NCBI GenBank assembly: GCA_036374175.1
Contig: DASUUH010000116.1
Span: 11,884 to 75,883 of the forward strand
Reading direction: 5' to 3'
DNA from: JASLBX01 sp036374175
GTDB taxonomy: Bacteria > Actinomycetota > Actinomycetes > Jiangellales > Jiangellaceae
Length of the DNA: 64,000 bases
In this document: piece by piece, positions 49,567 to 61,574 of the stretch
How the letters are laid out: the number at the start of each line of letters is the position of its first letter
Position numbering within the stretch: position 1 is the stretch's first letter
Made by a program: the position numbers and the translations under genes
The notes under the pieces: model-generated
What the model saw: the letters and a program-made list of their open reading frames with translations, nothing else
Told to the model about the DNA's origin: nothing
Database searches by the model: none

Positions 49567-50549
49567 TCAGTCCGACGCCACTTCCCCGTGATCATGCCGG
49601 CTCGGTGGTCCCATTCCGGGCATACCGACATGCTCCGGGGAACTGGCCCGGCCGGTCGACTCGAAGGCCTTGAGGCACCCGGGATTGCAGAAGTACCAGG
49701 TCTGGCCATCGCGCTCGATGGTCCACCGGGCCGCTGCGATTTCGACGGTCATCCCGCAGATCGGGTCGACGGCCGTAGCCGGTGCGGCGGCTGCTGCCGC
49801 CACCGGAGCACGCAATTCACCGCGAGCCCGGCGCGCCACCAGCTCGGCCAGCACCGCGACAGCGATCTCGCGATGGTCGGTGGAACCGAGATTGAGGCCG
49901 GCCGGTGCTTGGACGCGCTCGAGGTCCGCGTCGGCAACCCCCCGGTCGCGCAGGTAGCCGAACGTGACCTCCGCCCGCTGGCGGGAGGCGACCAGCCCGA
50001 TGTATCCCGCCGGCGTGCGCAGAGCGGCTTGCAGCGCCGCTTCGTCGTCGTGCCCTTGGGTGGCGACCACCACCGCCGTCCCGGAGTCCACCGCGGCCGC
50101 GTCGAAATCGTCCGCGCCCGAAGCGACGGCGACCCGCCAACCAAGCTCGCGGGCCAGGCCGGCCAGCGTGGACACCGCCGGAGAGTCGCCGACCGCCACG
50201 ACGAGTGGCGCCGGCACTACGGGTTCCAGGTACACCGCAAGCGCCCCCTCGCTTCCGCACGCCATCGGGATCACCTCGACGCCGTCGCCGAACGTGTCCG
50301 CCACCTCGGCCGGCACACCCAGCAGCAACAGCCGGGCCCGCCCGTCGGCGAGGGCGGTGACCGCCTCACGCCGCACCGCCGGCGTGGCACAGGCACCGCC
50401 GAGCCAGCCGCGCATCGATCCGTCCGGCAGCACCAACGCCTTGGACCCTATCTGGCCGGACGACGGGGCCCGCCGCCAGACGACCGTCGCGATGACGAAC
50501 GTCTCGCCCCTCGCCGCCAGCGCCGCCGCCTCGGCCAGTACCGGGCCGG

Positions 50550-50553
<4 letters not shown>
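49567..50553 (-). CDS. XdhC/CoxI-type cofactor maturation factor fused to a YHS domain
   Basis: The first 270 residues of this 328-residue protein are XdhC-like: an N-terminal XdhC_CoxI domain (FVIATVVWRRAPSSGQIGSK, RGWLGGACATPAV) and a Rossmann domain (VVAVGDSPAVSTLAGLARE, YIGLVASRQRAEV). XdhC binds the molybdenum cofactor and helps its sulfuration before insertion. After an Ala-rich linker comes a YHS domain (DPICGMTVEI, WYFCNPGCLKAFE; about residues 275-312) with Cys residues suited to metal binding, then a His/Gly-rich end. GTG 50553 overlaps the coxL1 stop (GTGA). The YHS part is unusual for XdhC and could handle copper for the Cu-Mo centre; that is inference. Confidence 0.88.
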
Positions 50554-52924
<2,371 letters not shown>

Positions 52925-52928
<4 letters not shown>

Positions 52929-53398
52929 GCCGAAACTCCCTTCGACTCGCGGGCAGCCGCCTGAATAGCTTTGACGATGTTGACATAACCGGTGCAGCGG
53001 CACAGATTGCCCGAGATCGCCCACCGGACGTCGTCCTCGGACGGGTCCGGGTTGGACTCGAGCAGGTGCGTTCCCACCAGCATCATCGCCGGGGTACAGA
53101 ACCCACATTGCAGGCCATGCTCGGCTTTGAAGGCCTTCTGCATCGCGCTGAGCTCACCGTTGGACCGCAGCCCTTCGACGGTGGTGATGCTGCGGCCGTC
53201 GGCCTGGACGGCGAACACGGTGCACGACTTGACCGGCGTGCCGTCGAGCAGAACCGTACATACCCCGCAGCTGGTGGTGTCGCAGCCGATATGGGTACCG
53301 GTCAGCTCGAGTTGGGTGCGAATGAAATCGGCGAGCAGCACCCGCGGCTCGACGTCCGCTGTCCGTTCGACGCCGTTGACGGTAACAGTGATCTCCAC
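52925..53398 (-). CDS. coxS: Carbon monoxide dehydrogenase [2Fe-2S] small subunit (form I)
   Basis: This 157-residue electron-transfer subunit carries two [2Fe-2S] clusters: [16 protein letters not shown] with VKSCTV near the N-terminus, and CGFCTPAM with [13 protein letters not shown] near the C-terminus. GTG 53398 is preceded by GAGGAGGAG within the ten bases that separate it from coxM1. The stop overlaps coxL1 by four bases, ensuring balanced synthesis of the subunits. Confidence 0.95.
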
Positions 53399-53408
53399 GG
53401 GCTCCTCC

Positions 53409-54290
53409 TCAGGCGGATCCGGCCGGACCTGCGGCCTGGTTTGCGGCCTGGCTCAGCCCGCGCCGCACGAACGTGCTGACGACCGAACGTTTGAACTCGG
53501 CTGTGCCACGGACATCGGTACGCGGGTCGGCCGCACCAGCGGCGAGCTCGCCGGCTTCGGCGAACAGCTCTTCGCTGGGCTGCTGGCCGATAAGGACGTT
53601 CTCGGCACCGGTGGCCTTGATGTTCTTCGAGCCGACGCCAGTGAGCGCGATGCCGGCCTGTCCGATCCGGTCGCCGTCCAGCTGAAGGTGAACGGCGACT
53701 CCGACGGTCGCATAGTCGCCAACCTTGCGCTCGAGCTTCAGGTAGGTGCCGCCGGCCGGACCGGTGTAGCGCGGCACCCGCACCTCGGTGAGCAACTCGT
53801 CCGGCTCGAGGGCGCTGGTGAACAGGTCGACGAACAATTCGGTGACCGGAATTGTCCGGTCACCGCGGTTGCTGGTGGCAACGACCTGCGCCCCGCACGC
53901 GAGCATCACCGAACCCCAGTCGCCCTGTGGGTCGGCATGGGCCAGTGAACCTCCGACCGTACCGAGGTTGCGCACCAGCGGGTCGGCGATCCACGGTGCG
54001 GCGGCCGCCATCGTGTGGTTCTCGGCCTTCACCAGATCAGAGTTGACGACGTCGTTGTGCCTGGTCAGCGCGCCGACGACGAGGTGGCCGTTGGAGACAC
54101 TGATGTTCGCGAGGCCGGGAATTCGGTTGATGTCGACCAGCTTGGTCGGCGTGGCCAGGCGGAGTTTCATCATCGGGATCAGGCTCTGACCCCCGGCCAG
54201 GACCTTGGTGTCCTCGTCACCCTCAGACAGCGTCGCAAGAGCCTCGTCGAGCGTGCGAGCTGCGACGTAATCGAACGCCGCTGGGTACAT
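53409..54290 (-). CDS. coxM: Carbon monoxide dehydrogenase FAD-binding medium subunit (form I)
   Basis: This 293-residue flavoprotein subunit has FAD-binding motifs [20 protein letters not shown] (about residue 32) and [19 protein letters not shown] (about 105), as in CoxM of Oligotropha. It passes electrons from CoxS to the respiratory chain. ATG 54290 has AGGAGG five bases upstream. It is first gene of the form I operon, with a promoter candidate (TTGACC and TAGGCT, 16 bases apart) just upstream in the 106-base gap after the acyltransferase gene. Confidence 0.95.
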   Translation of the reverse strand: MYPAAFDYVAARTLDEALATLSEGDEDTKVLAGGQSLIPMMKLRLATPTKLVDINRIPGLANISVSNGHLVVGALTRHNDVVNSDLVKAENHTMAAAAPWIADPLVRNLGTVGGSLAHADPQGDWGSVMLACGAQVVATSNRGDRTIPVTELFVDLFTSALEPDELLTEVRVPRYTGPAGGTYLKLERKVGDYATVGVAVHLQLDGDRIGQAGIALTGVGSKNIKATGAENVLIGQQPSEELFAEAGELAAGAADPRTDVRGTAEFKRSVVSTFVRRGLSQAANQAAGPAGSA

Positions 54291-54345
54291 AGCGCCTCCT
54301 GCGCGTGGAAGGGGGCTTTCGATGGCGACTAACACGTGCACAAAG

Positions 54346-54373
54346 AGCCTACGGTTCATCGGGCACAGGTCAA
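54346..54373 (-). promoter_or_regulatory. Promoter candidate of the form I cox operon
   Basis: On the minus strand TTGACC (54368-54373) and TAGGCT (54346-54351) are 16 bases apart, giving a predicted start about 45-50 bases upstream of coxM1. It is the best sigma-70-like pair in the 106-base gap before the operon. Confidence 0.5.
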
Positions 54374-54396
54374 GATCTTCCGCAGAATCGTGATGA

Positions 54397-55692
54397 TCAA
54401 CTTACCGAGCGGGCCCGGCGAAGAGCGGCCGCGCCGGCCAGGTAGGCCAGCACGGCGGCCGGCGGCAGGCCGCCCAGTCCGTGGTACTCCCGTCCGGAGA
54501 GGGCGACGCCCGTCAACCCGCCGAGCACCGCTATCAGGCCCGCCACCAGCAGAAACGTGCGCCAGCCACCGGCCGGCATGGGCCTCCGCTCGGCGCGGCG
54601 CAGCTCGATCCGGCCGAAGATCGCGACGAGCCCGAGCAACACCACCGCTGCGCTCGCCAGCCACGGCACCCGCCACCACAACCACGCCGCCGAGTCCACC
54701 GGCGGCTGCGCCATCAAGCCAGTGGGGTACACGACCGCGGCCGCGACGGCCGCACCGGTCATGTGCCACACGAACACCGTGAGCACGACCGCGTTGGCGG
54801 CCACCACGACAGTCCACGGTCCGAGCCCGGTCAGCCAGCGAGCGGCCGCCGGACGCGCCAGCAGCACCAGACCGACCTGGGTCGCTGCCAGCGCGAGCAG
54901 AGCCTGGCTGGGCGGATTGGTGTTGTCGCCGACCATCCGCACCTCGTACGGCCCGGCCGTTGTCAGGAGCACAAGCGCGGTGACCGACATGGCCGTCCAC
55001 GTCAGGAGTGCGGCCCGCCCGCTTGGCAGCAGCCCGTCACGCCAGCACATACCAAGCTGGTGCACAGCAAGCCAGCCGATCAGATAGGTGCTCTCTCCCA
55101 CGTACGGCACATCGAATCCGAGCCGGAGCAGGTCCGCGAGACCCACCCAGACCGCCATCGCACCCGGCACCCACAGCCCGAAGCGGCGATGCAACCCGGC
55201 CATCCACGGCGTGAGGACGACCATGGCCAGGTAGGCGAGCATGAACCACAACGGAATGGCGGCCAGCCAGGTCGCCGTCCCGATCACGTCTTCCGGCACC
55301 CCGGCGAGCCGTGCGACGACCGCCGCCATCGGGACCACGACGAACAACGCCGTCACCGGCCGCAGCAGCCGATCGGTACGAGTGAGCAGCCACTCGGCTG
55401 AATCCCGGCCGGCGGCGTAGTGCGACTGCAGCGATGCGCTGTTCGCGTAACCGCCCACTACGAAGAACACCGGCATGACCTGGAACAGCCAGGTCACCGG
55501 ATGCGCCCATGAAAGGTCGTTGAGGGCGTTCTGCCCGGACAGCTGGCCGTTCTCGAAGGTGACGGAGATGACCAGCCAGTGGCCCAGCACGACCATGCAG
55601 ATCGCCACGGCCCGCAGCAGGTCGGCAAGGCGCTCGCGATCGGCTGGCGTGCGGGCTGCCTGCTCGCGCACGGCAGCGACTACATCAGGCAT
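54397..55692 (-). CDS. Membrane acyltransferase (acyltransferase 3 family)
   Basis: This 431-residue integral membrane protein has about ten hydrophobic segments. The family hallmarks are near the N-terminus: LADLLRAVAICMVVLGHWLV, where the His is the catalytic residue, and FVVGGYANSASL. The RTDRLLRP motif follows. Such enzymes O-acylate sugars, lipids or antibiotics at the membrane. ATG 55692 has a GAGGGG motif upstream. It is divergent from the metallophosphoesterase gene with 54 bases between, so the two may share regulation. The acceptor is unknown. Confidence 0.86.
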   Translation of the reverse strand: MPDVVAAVREQAARTPADRERLADLLRAVAICMVVLGHWLVISVTFENGQLSGQNALNDLSWAHPVTWLFQVMPVFFVVGGYANSASLQSHYAAGRDSAEWLLTRTDRLLRPVTALFVVVPMAAVVARLAGVPEDVIGTATWLAAIPLWFMLAYLAMVVLTPWMAGLHRRFGLWVPGAMAVWVGLADLLRLGFDVPYVGESTYLIGWLAVHQLGMCWRDGLLPSGRAALLTWTAMSVTALVLLTTAGPYEVRMVGDNTNPPSQALLALAATQVGLVLLARPAAARWLTGLGPWTVVVAANAVVLTVFVWHMTGAAVAAAVVYPTGLMAQPPVDSAAWLWWRVPWLASAAVVLLGLVAIFGRIELRRAERRPMPAGGWRTFLLVAGLIAVLGGLTGVALSGREYHGLGGLPPAAVLAYLAGAAALRRARSVS

Positions 55693-55746
55693 CGAATCGA
55701 CCCCTCGTGCTCGATCGTACCGGCGCAACACCCTATGGTTCTGATC

Positions 55747-57405
55747 ATGCGTGTCCACCGGCCACGGGATCTGTCTCCCGGAGAGATCGGCTTTCGCCCC
55801 CAACCGCCCGTTCCCTGGCTCAATCCCGGCCTGCTCCTCACGACAGGAATCCGGGTGAGCCTGGCCTACGCGCTCGGCGGCTACCTTGACAAACGCGAGC
55901 TCCAGGCGGCCCTGCCGGACGACTCGTTCAGTCACACCGACACCGACGAACTCTGGCTGGACTTCACTGCGGACGGTGGCGACGGCTTCGACGCCACGTA
56001 TTCGGTCGCCTACCTGCTCGGCCGGCCGGAACTACCGGTCGACGGCTTGGCCGAACCGCTGCCCAGGGGCCGCGTTCTGGTGCTCGGGGGTGACCAGGTG
56101 TATCCCACCGCTGCCGCCCGGGCGTACGAGGATCGCTGGAAGGGTCCCTACCGGGCCGCGTTGCCAAAGCTGCAGCCGGACTCGCCGACGCTCTACGCGC
56201 TGCCGGGCAACCACGACTGGTACGACGGGTTGACCGCGTTCCTGCGCCTGTTCGCGCAGCAGGATCCCGTAGGCGGCTGGCGGACCGCGCAACACCGCAG
56301 CTATTTCGCGCTCGAGCTGCCGCACCGGTGGTGGCTGCTGGCGATCGACATTCAGCTGGACTCGTACGTCGACGAGCCGCAACTCGACTACTTCCGTGCC
56401 GTCGCGGAGCGTCTGAGGCCCGACGACCGCATCATCCTCGTCGCCGCGCGGCCGTCGTGGGCGATGACGCACGAACACCCCGACGCGTACGACAACCTGG
56501 ACTACTTCATCCGCACCGTGCTCGAACCCACCGGGGCACGAGTGCCGCTCATGCTGGCCGGCGACCACCACCACTACGCCAGGTACTCGGGGCCGGGCCC
56601 GGACGGACGCGGTCGAACGTTGATCACCGCCGGCATCGGCGGCGCGTACCTGTCCAGCACCGCGCACTTGCCGGACGAGCTGTCGGTGCCGGCGCCGGAC
56701 ACCATCTCGCGGGCGGCGAGCGAACCACAGCCGTACCGGCTCGAGACGACCTACCCCTCCCGGTCGGTCAGCCGCGGGCTGGCCTGGGGCATCTTCGCCC
56801 GCCTGCCTCTGCGCAACCGTGGCTTCCCGGTGCTGGTCGGCCTCATGCAGACGCTGCTGATGCTGGCCTTGCTGACTTCCGACGGTCAGTGGCTCAACGC
56901 GCCGATCGGGTTCGCCGTCGCGGCCGTGCTCGGCGGAACGTACCTGTTCGCCGTGCTGATGGGCCGGCGCGGGTGGCGGCACAGGCTCGCCGGTCTGCTG
57001 CACGCAGTCCCGCACGTTCTGCTCGGGATAGCCGGCGCCGCTGTGTGGAGCCAACTGCCGTTTGTCGATGCGCCCGCGCCCTGGGGCACGCTGCTGGCGT
57101 TCGTGGTGTACCTACCGGTCATCAGCGTCCTGGACACCTGGATCGTCGCCATCTACCTGCTGATCGCCAGCCAGTTCGGCGTGAACGTCAACGAGTTGCA
57201 CGCGGGGCTGGCCGTGGACGACTTCAAGGGGTTCGTGCGAATGAAGATCGGATCCGACGGAGCACTCACCATCTACCCGATTGGTGTCGACCGGGTTTCG
57301 CACGACTGGCGAGCCGACCCGGACGCGCCTACCGGGGAGGCCTGGATCGTTCCCGACGAGCCGCTGCCTACCCGTTTGATCGAACCGCCGATCGTGGTTC
57401 GGTAG
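55747..57405 (+). CDS. Metallophosphoesterase with C-terminal membrane region
   Basis: This 552-residue protein has calcineurin-like phosphoesterase motifs VLVLGGDQVYPTA, YALPGNHDWYDG and LAGDHHHYARYSG within the first 280 residues; the usual first DxH motif is not obvious. Residues 330-470 hold about five hydrophobic segments (PVLVGLMQTLLMLALL, VAAVLGGTYLFAVLM, LDTWIVAIYLLIASQFG). A soluble tail with a conserved-looking FKGFVRMKI follows. The start is uncertain: ATG 55735 or 55747, neither with a ribosome site; TATGGT just upstream of 55747 could be a -10 box for a leaderless message. The function beyond phosphoester hydrolysis is unknown. Its 3' end overlaps the opposite STAND gene by 38 bases. 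Confidence 0.8.
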   Translation: MRVHRPRDLSPGEIGFRPQPPVPWLNPGLLLTTGIRVSLAYALGGYLDKRELQAALPDDSFSHTDTDELWLDFTADGGDGFDATYSVAYLLGRPELPVDGLAEPLPRGRVLVLGGDQVYPTAAARAYEDRWKGPYRAALPKLQPDSPTLYALPGNHDWYDGLTAFLRLFAQQDPVGGWRTAQHRSYFALELPHRWWLLAIDIQLDSYVDEPQLDYFRAVAERLRPDDRIILVAARPSWAMTHEHPDAYDNLDYFIRTVLEPTGARVPLMLAGDHHHYARYSGPGPDGRGRTLITAGIGGAYLSSTAHLPDELSVPAPDTISRAASEPQPYRLETTYPSRSVSRGLAWGIFARLPLRNRGFPVLVGLMQTLLMLALLTSDGQWLNAPIGFAVAAVLGGTYLFAVLMGRRGWRHRLAGLLHAVPHVLLGIAGAAVWSQLPFVDAPAPWGTLLAFVVYLPVISVLDTWIVAIYLLIASQFGVNVNELHAGLAVDDFKGFVRMKIGSDGALTIYPIGVDRVSHDWRADPDAPTGEAWIVPDEPLPTRLIEPPIVVR

Positions 57406-60400
57406 CTGGATACGGCGCGGCCTCGACGCCGATCTCTGCTAGTAGCCGGGCGTAGAGCCGGTAGCGGCGGCGAGCCTCCCCGTGCCGGCCCCGGCGGGCC
57501 AGCAGCGCCACCAGCTGCAGGTGGGCCGACTCGTCGTACGGGTCGCGTTCGAGAATCCGCAGCAGGTAACGGGTCCGGGCGTCGTCGTCATTCTGGGTCA
57601 GCTCGGCTAGCCGGCGAGCCACGTCCAGATAGGTCAGCCGTGCCTTCTCCCGCAGGTCGACGGCCCAGTCGGCGTACGGGTCCTCCTCCAACACGTCACC
57701 GGCGTAGGCGAGCTCGGCGGCCTCCAGGTACTGCCGCGCCTCCCTGTCCGAACCGGTCTTGGCCAGCGCCAACCCGGTGTTCGCGTCGGCCAGGAAACGC
57801 GCGACGTCGACCGCGACGTTGTGCAGACCGATCGCGTCACCGTCGGCGCGCACGTAGTGGTCAGCCGGGTGTTCGTGCCGCGGGTCCAGCACGGTACGTA
57901 CGGTCGACAACGCCACCGAGAGCCGGTTGCCGGTGCGGGCCGGGTCCTCGCCCGGCCACAACAGCTCCAGCAACTGCTCCCGGTGTATCGGCCGGCCCGA
58001 CCGGCACACCAGGATCTTCAGCAGATCGCGGGCCTTGCGCGATTGCCACGCCGACGCCGGCACCACCTCGCCCCGCCTCGTCACGGTGAATCCGCCGAGG
58101 CAGGTGATCGCGATGTCCCAGACCGGCTCGTGCTCCTTCAAGTCCCCGATAAGGTTCTGCGCCGCCGCGACTATCTCGCGTGCACCCAGCGCCCGGGCCT
58201 CGCGCACGACCTTGTCGGCCAGCTTCAGCACACGCTCGGTATCCGGTTCGAACCGGGCGAGCAGCAGTGTGGCCCGGGCTGCTCCTATCGGGTTGTCCAG
58301 CTCGCCCCAGAGCGCAAGCGCATCCTGGGCGGCATTCCGGTCGCTACGGGCCTCCGCCATCACCTCGTAGACCTCGGCGATGTCGCTCCTGTCGCGTTTG
58401 TCGGCAGCCTCGAGCGCGGCCTGCTGCGCATAGGTCACCGCACCGTCGGGATCACCTTCGGCCAGCTTGACGCGGGCCGCCACGACCAATGCGTGCGCGT
58501 GGTCCAGCGACGCCCCGGCGCTCAGGGCGCGCTCGACGTGTCCCCTGGCCGACTGTGGGTCGTCCAACAGGCTCACACTCGCCAGTCCGGTGAGCGCCGG
58601 CACCAGCCCCTGAACGTCCCCGACTTCCTCGGAAAGCTCCAGTGCGCGGTGGAACGCCGCCCGCGCGCTGGCTCGATCACCCCGAAGCAAGTGGACCTGC
58701 CCCAGCGCGCCATTTGGATACGACGCCATCGACGAGCCCAGCCGGTCGAAGACCGCCCGCGCGGCCTCCAGCTCGACCCGTGCCTCGTCGAGACGGGCCA
58801 GCGCGAGCAGCGCCTCCCCGCGGTTGTTCAGCGCCAGGGCACGAAACGTCGCCACCCCGGCAAGATCGGCTAGCCGGACCGCCACCTCCGCTTCGACGAG
58901 AGCGCCTGCCGCGTCGCCTTCCTCAAGGTGCTGGCTGGACCGGTTGGCGTGGATCCGCACCAGCTGCAGGACGTCGTGGGCGGCCGCAGCGTGGTCGAGT
59001 GCCCGCAGGTAGTGGGCGTCGTTCGCATCGCGGTCACTGTCCAGTGCGGCCAGCATGCCCAGGACCGTGTGGGCGCCCGCAAGCGCTCGGTCGTCACCTG
59101 CTCGGCGGGCCGCCACCAGCGCCCGATTGGCCAGGTCGCGACATTGTTCGACGTCACCCCGCAACCAGTGCGCGCTGGCCGACCACGCAAGCAGCAGGGC
59201 CCGGTCAGCCAGAGCGTCGTCCTGCGTGTCGCCCCGTTCATAGGCCTCGATGGCGTCGGTCAGTTCACCGCGCAGGTAGTGCAGTAATCCGATCCGCCAG
59301 GCGACACTCGCCGGCAGAGACCCGTCCCCGGCTGCCCGGCGGTAGTGCGAGAGTGCGGTTTCCCACCGGCCCTGCATCAATCCCGCATCGCCGATCAGTA
59401 CCTCGATAGCCGGGTTCCTCGATTCAGGTAGCAGCTCGGCGGCCGCCAGCACGATGCTGCCCGCACCGTTTTCGACGAGCGCGGCGCCGTGTTCGGTCAG
59501 CAGTTGGGTACACCATTCGGTGTCGCCCAGCTGTACGGCGTAGGAGAGGGCCTGCGCGAATTCGCCCGTCGATTCGTGCCAGCGGGCGGCGGCCGTCCTG
59601 ATCGTCCGGACTTGCTCCGGATCGAGCCGCCGGTACCGCGCCAAGTACGACCGGAACAGCGGGCGCAGCATCATGCGGCCCGGCAGGAATCCTGGCAGCG
59701 GCTCGAGGTACACCCCGCGGCTTAGCAGCTTGGCGAACGTCTTGTCCGCGTCGGGGACGCCGACCGCCGCCGCCAGCGCCGGCTCGATACCGGCCAGTAC
59801 CTGCGCGCAATCCAGCAACTCTAGAACCTGGTCGGGCTCGCTGCCGATCACTTCGTCGGCCACGTACCGCAGCAGCACGCCGTGCGGTTCGCGCAGTGCG
59901 TCCACGATCGCGGCGCGCTCGCCCGGTGGTGCCGCGGCCAGTGCCTCAGCTGCGAGCCGGACAGCGACCGGCCAGCCACCCGTGAGGTGGTGGACGTCCG
60001 CGGCCAGTGACTCGCAATCGCCGCGCGCCGTCTGGTTGATCAGTTCCGCGGTCTCAGCCGCGGTGAACGCCAGATCGACCGCGCTGAGCTCGGTGGCCTC
60101 CCCGTGCGCGATCAGCCGCGCGGTACGAAATGGGGGCTGGTCGCGTCCGGCCACGACGACGTGGAGAGACGGCGGGGCGTGGCGTACCAACGCGTCGACG
60201 AGCGTTGCCGATTCCGGTGCCTCTGCCAGTTCATCGACGTCATCGAGGATCAACACGGTTCGCCGCCGGAGCGCATGGTCCAGCGCCTCGGCCATCCCGG
60301 CAGCTATGGCGGACACGCCGGCGTTTTCGTCGACTTCGTACCCACGCATCCGGCTCGCCGCGAGCAGCATGTCTGCCGACAGATCGGGTGTCGGCACCCG

Positions 60401-60634
60401 CAGTGCGTCCACCAGGTGCTTGGCCAGGGTGCCGGGCCTTCGGTCGTCCGGACCGAGACTCACCCAAGCCGTGGGTCGCGACCGCGACCATGAGCGCAGC
60501 AGTGACGTCTTGCCATACCCGGCGCCGGCCACCAGGACCGTCAGGCGTCCGGCGGTCGCGGCCTCATCCAGCCGGGTGTGCAGACGTGACCGGCTGATCT
60601 CGCCGTTGAGCGCCGACGAGGTGGACTTGCCCAC
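57368..60634 (-). CDS. STAND-type regulator with C-terminal winged helix and BTAD domain
   Basis: This 1088-residue cytoplasmic regulator starts with a MalT-like ATPase (Walker A GAGYGKTSLLRSW near residue 37, Walker B TVLILDDVDELAEA near 125). About 450 residues of TPR-like helical repeats follow. From about residue 840 there is a winged-helix domain (ITCLGGFTVTRRGEVVP, KARDLLKILVCRSG, REQLLELLWPGEDP), then a BTAD domain reaching the C-terminus. In classical SARP proteins the winged helix and BTAD are N-terminal, so the order here is reversed. GTG 60634 has GGAGGT upstream. The target genes are unknown; the neighbouring membrane phosphoesterase and acyltransferase are candidates by position. 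Confidence 0.87.
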   Translation of the reverse strand: MGKSTSSALNGEISRSRLHTRLDEAATAGRLTVLVAGAGYGKTSLLRSWSRSRPTAWVSLGPDDRRPGTLAKHLVDALRVPTPDLSADMLLAASRMRGYEVDENAGVSAIAAGMAEALDHALRRRTVLILDDVDELAEAPESATLVDALVRHAPPSLHVVVAGRDQPPFRTARLIAHGEATELSAVDLAFTAAETAELINQTARGDCESLAADVHHLTGGWPVAVRLAAEALAAAPPGERAAIVDALREPHGVLLRYVADEVIGSEPDQVLELLDCAQVLAGIEPALAAAVGVPDADKTFAKLLSRGVYLEPLPGFLPGRMMLRPLFRSYLARYRRLDPEQVRTIRTAAARWHESTGEFAQALSYAVQLGDTEWCTQLLTEHGAALVENGAGSIVLAAAELLPESRNPAIEVLIGDAGLMQGRWETALSHYRRAAGDGSLPASVAWRIGLLHYLRGELTDAIEAYERGDTQDDALADRALLLAWSASAHWLRGDVEQCRDLANRALVAARRAGDDRALAGAHTVLGMLAALDSDRDANDAHYLRALDHAAAAHDVLQLVRIHANRSSQHLEEGDAAGALVEAEVAVRLADLAGVATFRALALNNRGEALLALARLDEARVELEAARAVFDRLGSSMASYPNGALGQVHLLRGDRASARAAFHRALELSEEVGDVQGLVPALTGLASVSLLDDPQSARGHVERALSAGASLDHAHALVVAARVKLAEGDPDGAVTYAQQAALEAADKRDRSDIAEVYEVMAEARSDRNAAQDALALWGELDNPIGAARATLLLARFEPDTERVLKLADKVVREARALGAREIVAAAQNLIGDLKEHEPVWDIAITCLGGFTVTRRGEVVPASAWQSRKARDLLKILVCRSGRPIHREQLLELLWPGEDPARTGNRLSVALSTVRTVLDPRHEHPADHYVRADGDAIGLHNVAVDVARFLADANTGLALAKTGSDREARQYLEAAELAYAGDVLEEDPYADWAVDLREKARLTYLDVARRLAELTQNDDDARTRYLLRILERDPYDESAHLQLVALLARRGRHGEARRRYRLYARLLAEIGVEAAPYPATEPRSAVRSNG

Positions 60635-60689
60635 GTGACCTCCGGGTGATCGACGTCACCTGGACGCGATTGTTGCACTCTCTCGCCGG

Positions 60690-60875
60690 TCAGTGGGTGA
60701 GTTCCTCGGCGATCCCCCGCCCCCCAAGGGGATCGACGAGAAAAGCAAGCAGTTCGTCCGCCGATCTGAAGACCATCGTTTCGCCACTTGCAACTTGGGA
60801 CACGACCCCCCGGAGCCGTCCGGGCTCATCCTCCCCCGTTGGATAGATCCGCACCACGAACGTGTCCACTGCCAA
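60690..60875 (-). CDS. Small hypothetical protein (61 residues)
   Basis: This short frame encodes a compact protein with strand-rich FVVRIYPTGEDEP, GVVSQVASGETMVFRSADEL and a terminal helix LLAFLVDPLGGRG. It resembles small actinobacterial proteins found next to large transcriptional regulators. The start is TTG 60875 or GTG 60869; no clear ribosome site is visible. It lies just upstream of the STAND regulator gene on the same strand (56 bases). No function is known, and the call rests on protein-like sequence and spacing only. Confidence 0.5.
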   Translation of the reverse strand: MAVDTFVVRIYPTGEDEPGRLRGVVSQVASGETMVFRSADELLAFLVDPLGGRGIAEELTH

Positions 60876-60935
60876 AGCGTGTCGCGCGGTGCTTAAGCTG
60901 CCCTTAAACCCCCACGCTCCCCGCTCGCTGCCAAA

Positions 60936-61004
60936 CCGCGTTGATCATGGGCGTTTCGTGGTCGAGGGCCGTCGTTTAGCCCGAAACGCCCATGATCAAC
61001 GCGG
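60936..61004. terminator. 23-bp perfect inverted repeat downstream of mocA
   Basis: The arms at 60936-60958 and 60982-61004 pair perfectly over 23 bases with a 23-base loop, and each contains TTGATCATGG or its complement. The element begins 22 bases after the mocA-like stop on the minus strand. It is a terminator or a member of a dispersed palindromic repeat family (compare 62718-62774). Confidence 0.65.
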
Positions 61005-61025
61005 TCGGGGGTTGAGGGCGGGTGA

Positions 61026-61574
61026 TCAGCGGAGGGCTTCGGGGACGTCGACGTCGGCGGGGTCGCCGGTGCCAGTGCAGTCCACCTCGACGACGTCGGA
61101 CCGGCCGGACAGGTAAGCCCGCGCACCCACGTCGCCGGTGGCTACCGACACGATGTCCGCCCAGTGCTCGCGGCCGAGCAGCACCGGGTGCCCGCGCTGG
61201 CCGTTGTATGTGGCCACGGCGAGGGTTGCACCGGCGCGGTAGGCCGCCAGCACCCGCTCGACCGATTGGGCGCCCAGCCACGGCGTGTCGACCAGCACCA
61301 CGACGGCGGCCGTGGCCTCCGGCGACATGGCCGCGAGCCCGCGCCGCAACGACGACCCCATGCCACTCGCCCATTCGTCGTTGTGCACCACCGTGGCGCC
61401 GGGCACGCGGAGCTGGACGGCGCCGGAGATGACCAGGACGGGCTCACATCCGCCGGCGGCAAGAACGTCGACGGCACGATCTACCAGCCGGGATCCATCG
61501 ACCTCGACGTCGGCCTTCGGCCGTCCGAACCGGGCACCGCCGCCTGCCGCGAGCACCAGCCCGGCAACGGTCAC
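61026..61574 (-). CDS. MobA/MocA-like nucleotidyltransferase
   Basis: This 182-residue NTP transferase of the molybdenum-cofactor group has nucleotide-binding GLVLAAGGGARFGRPKA at residues 5-21, metal-binding VVLVDTPWLG near 95 and GHPVLLGREHW later. MocA-type enzymes add CMP to molybdopterin, producing the cytosine dinucleotide cofactor that CO dehydrogenase and related hydroxylases require. GTG 61574 overlaps the XdhC stop (GTGA), so cofactor synthesis and insertion factors are coupled. Serving the cox enzymes 7-20 kb away is an inference; cytidylyl specificity is not proven. Confidence 0.87.
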   Translation of the reverse strand: MTVAGLVLAAGGGARFGRPKADVEVDGSRLVDRAVDVLAAGGCEPVLVISGAVQLRVPGATVVHNDEWASGMGSSLRRGLAAMSPEATAAVVVLVDTPWLGAQSVERVLAAYRAGATLAVATYNGQRGHPVLLGREHWADIVSVATGDVGARAYLSGRSDVVEVDCTGTGDPADVDVPEALR

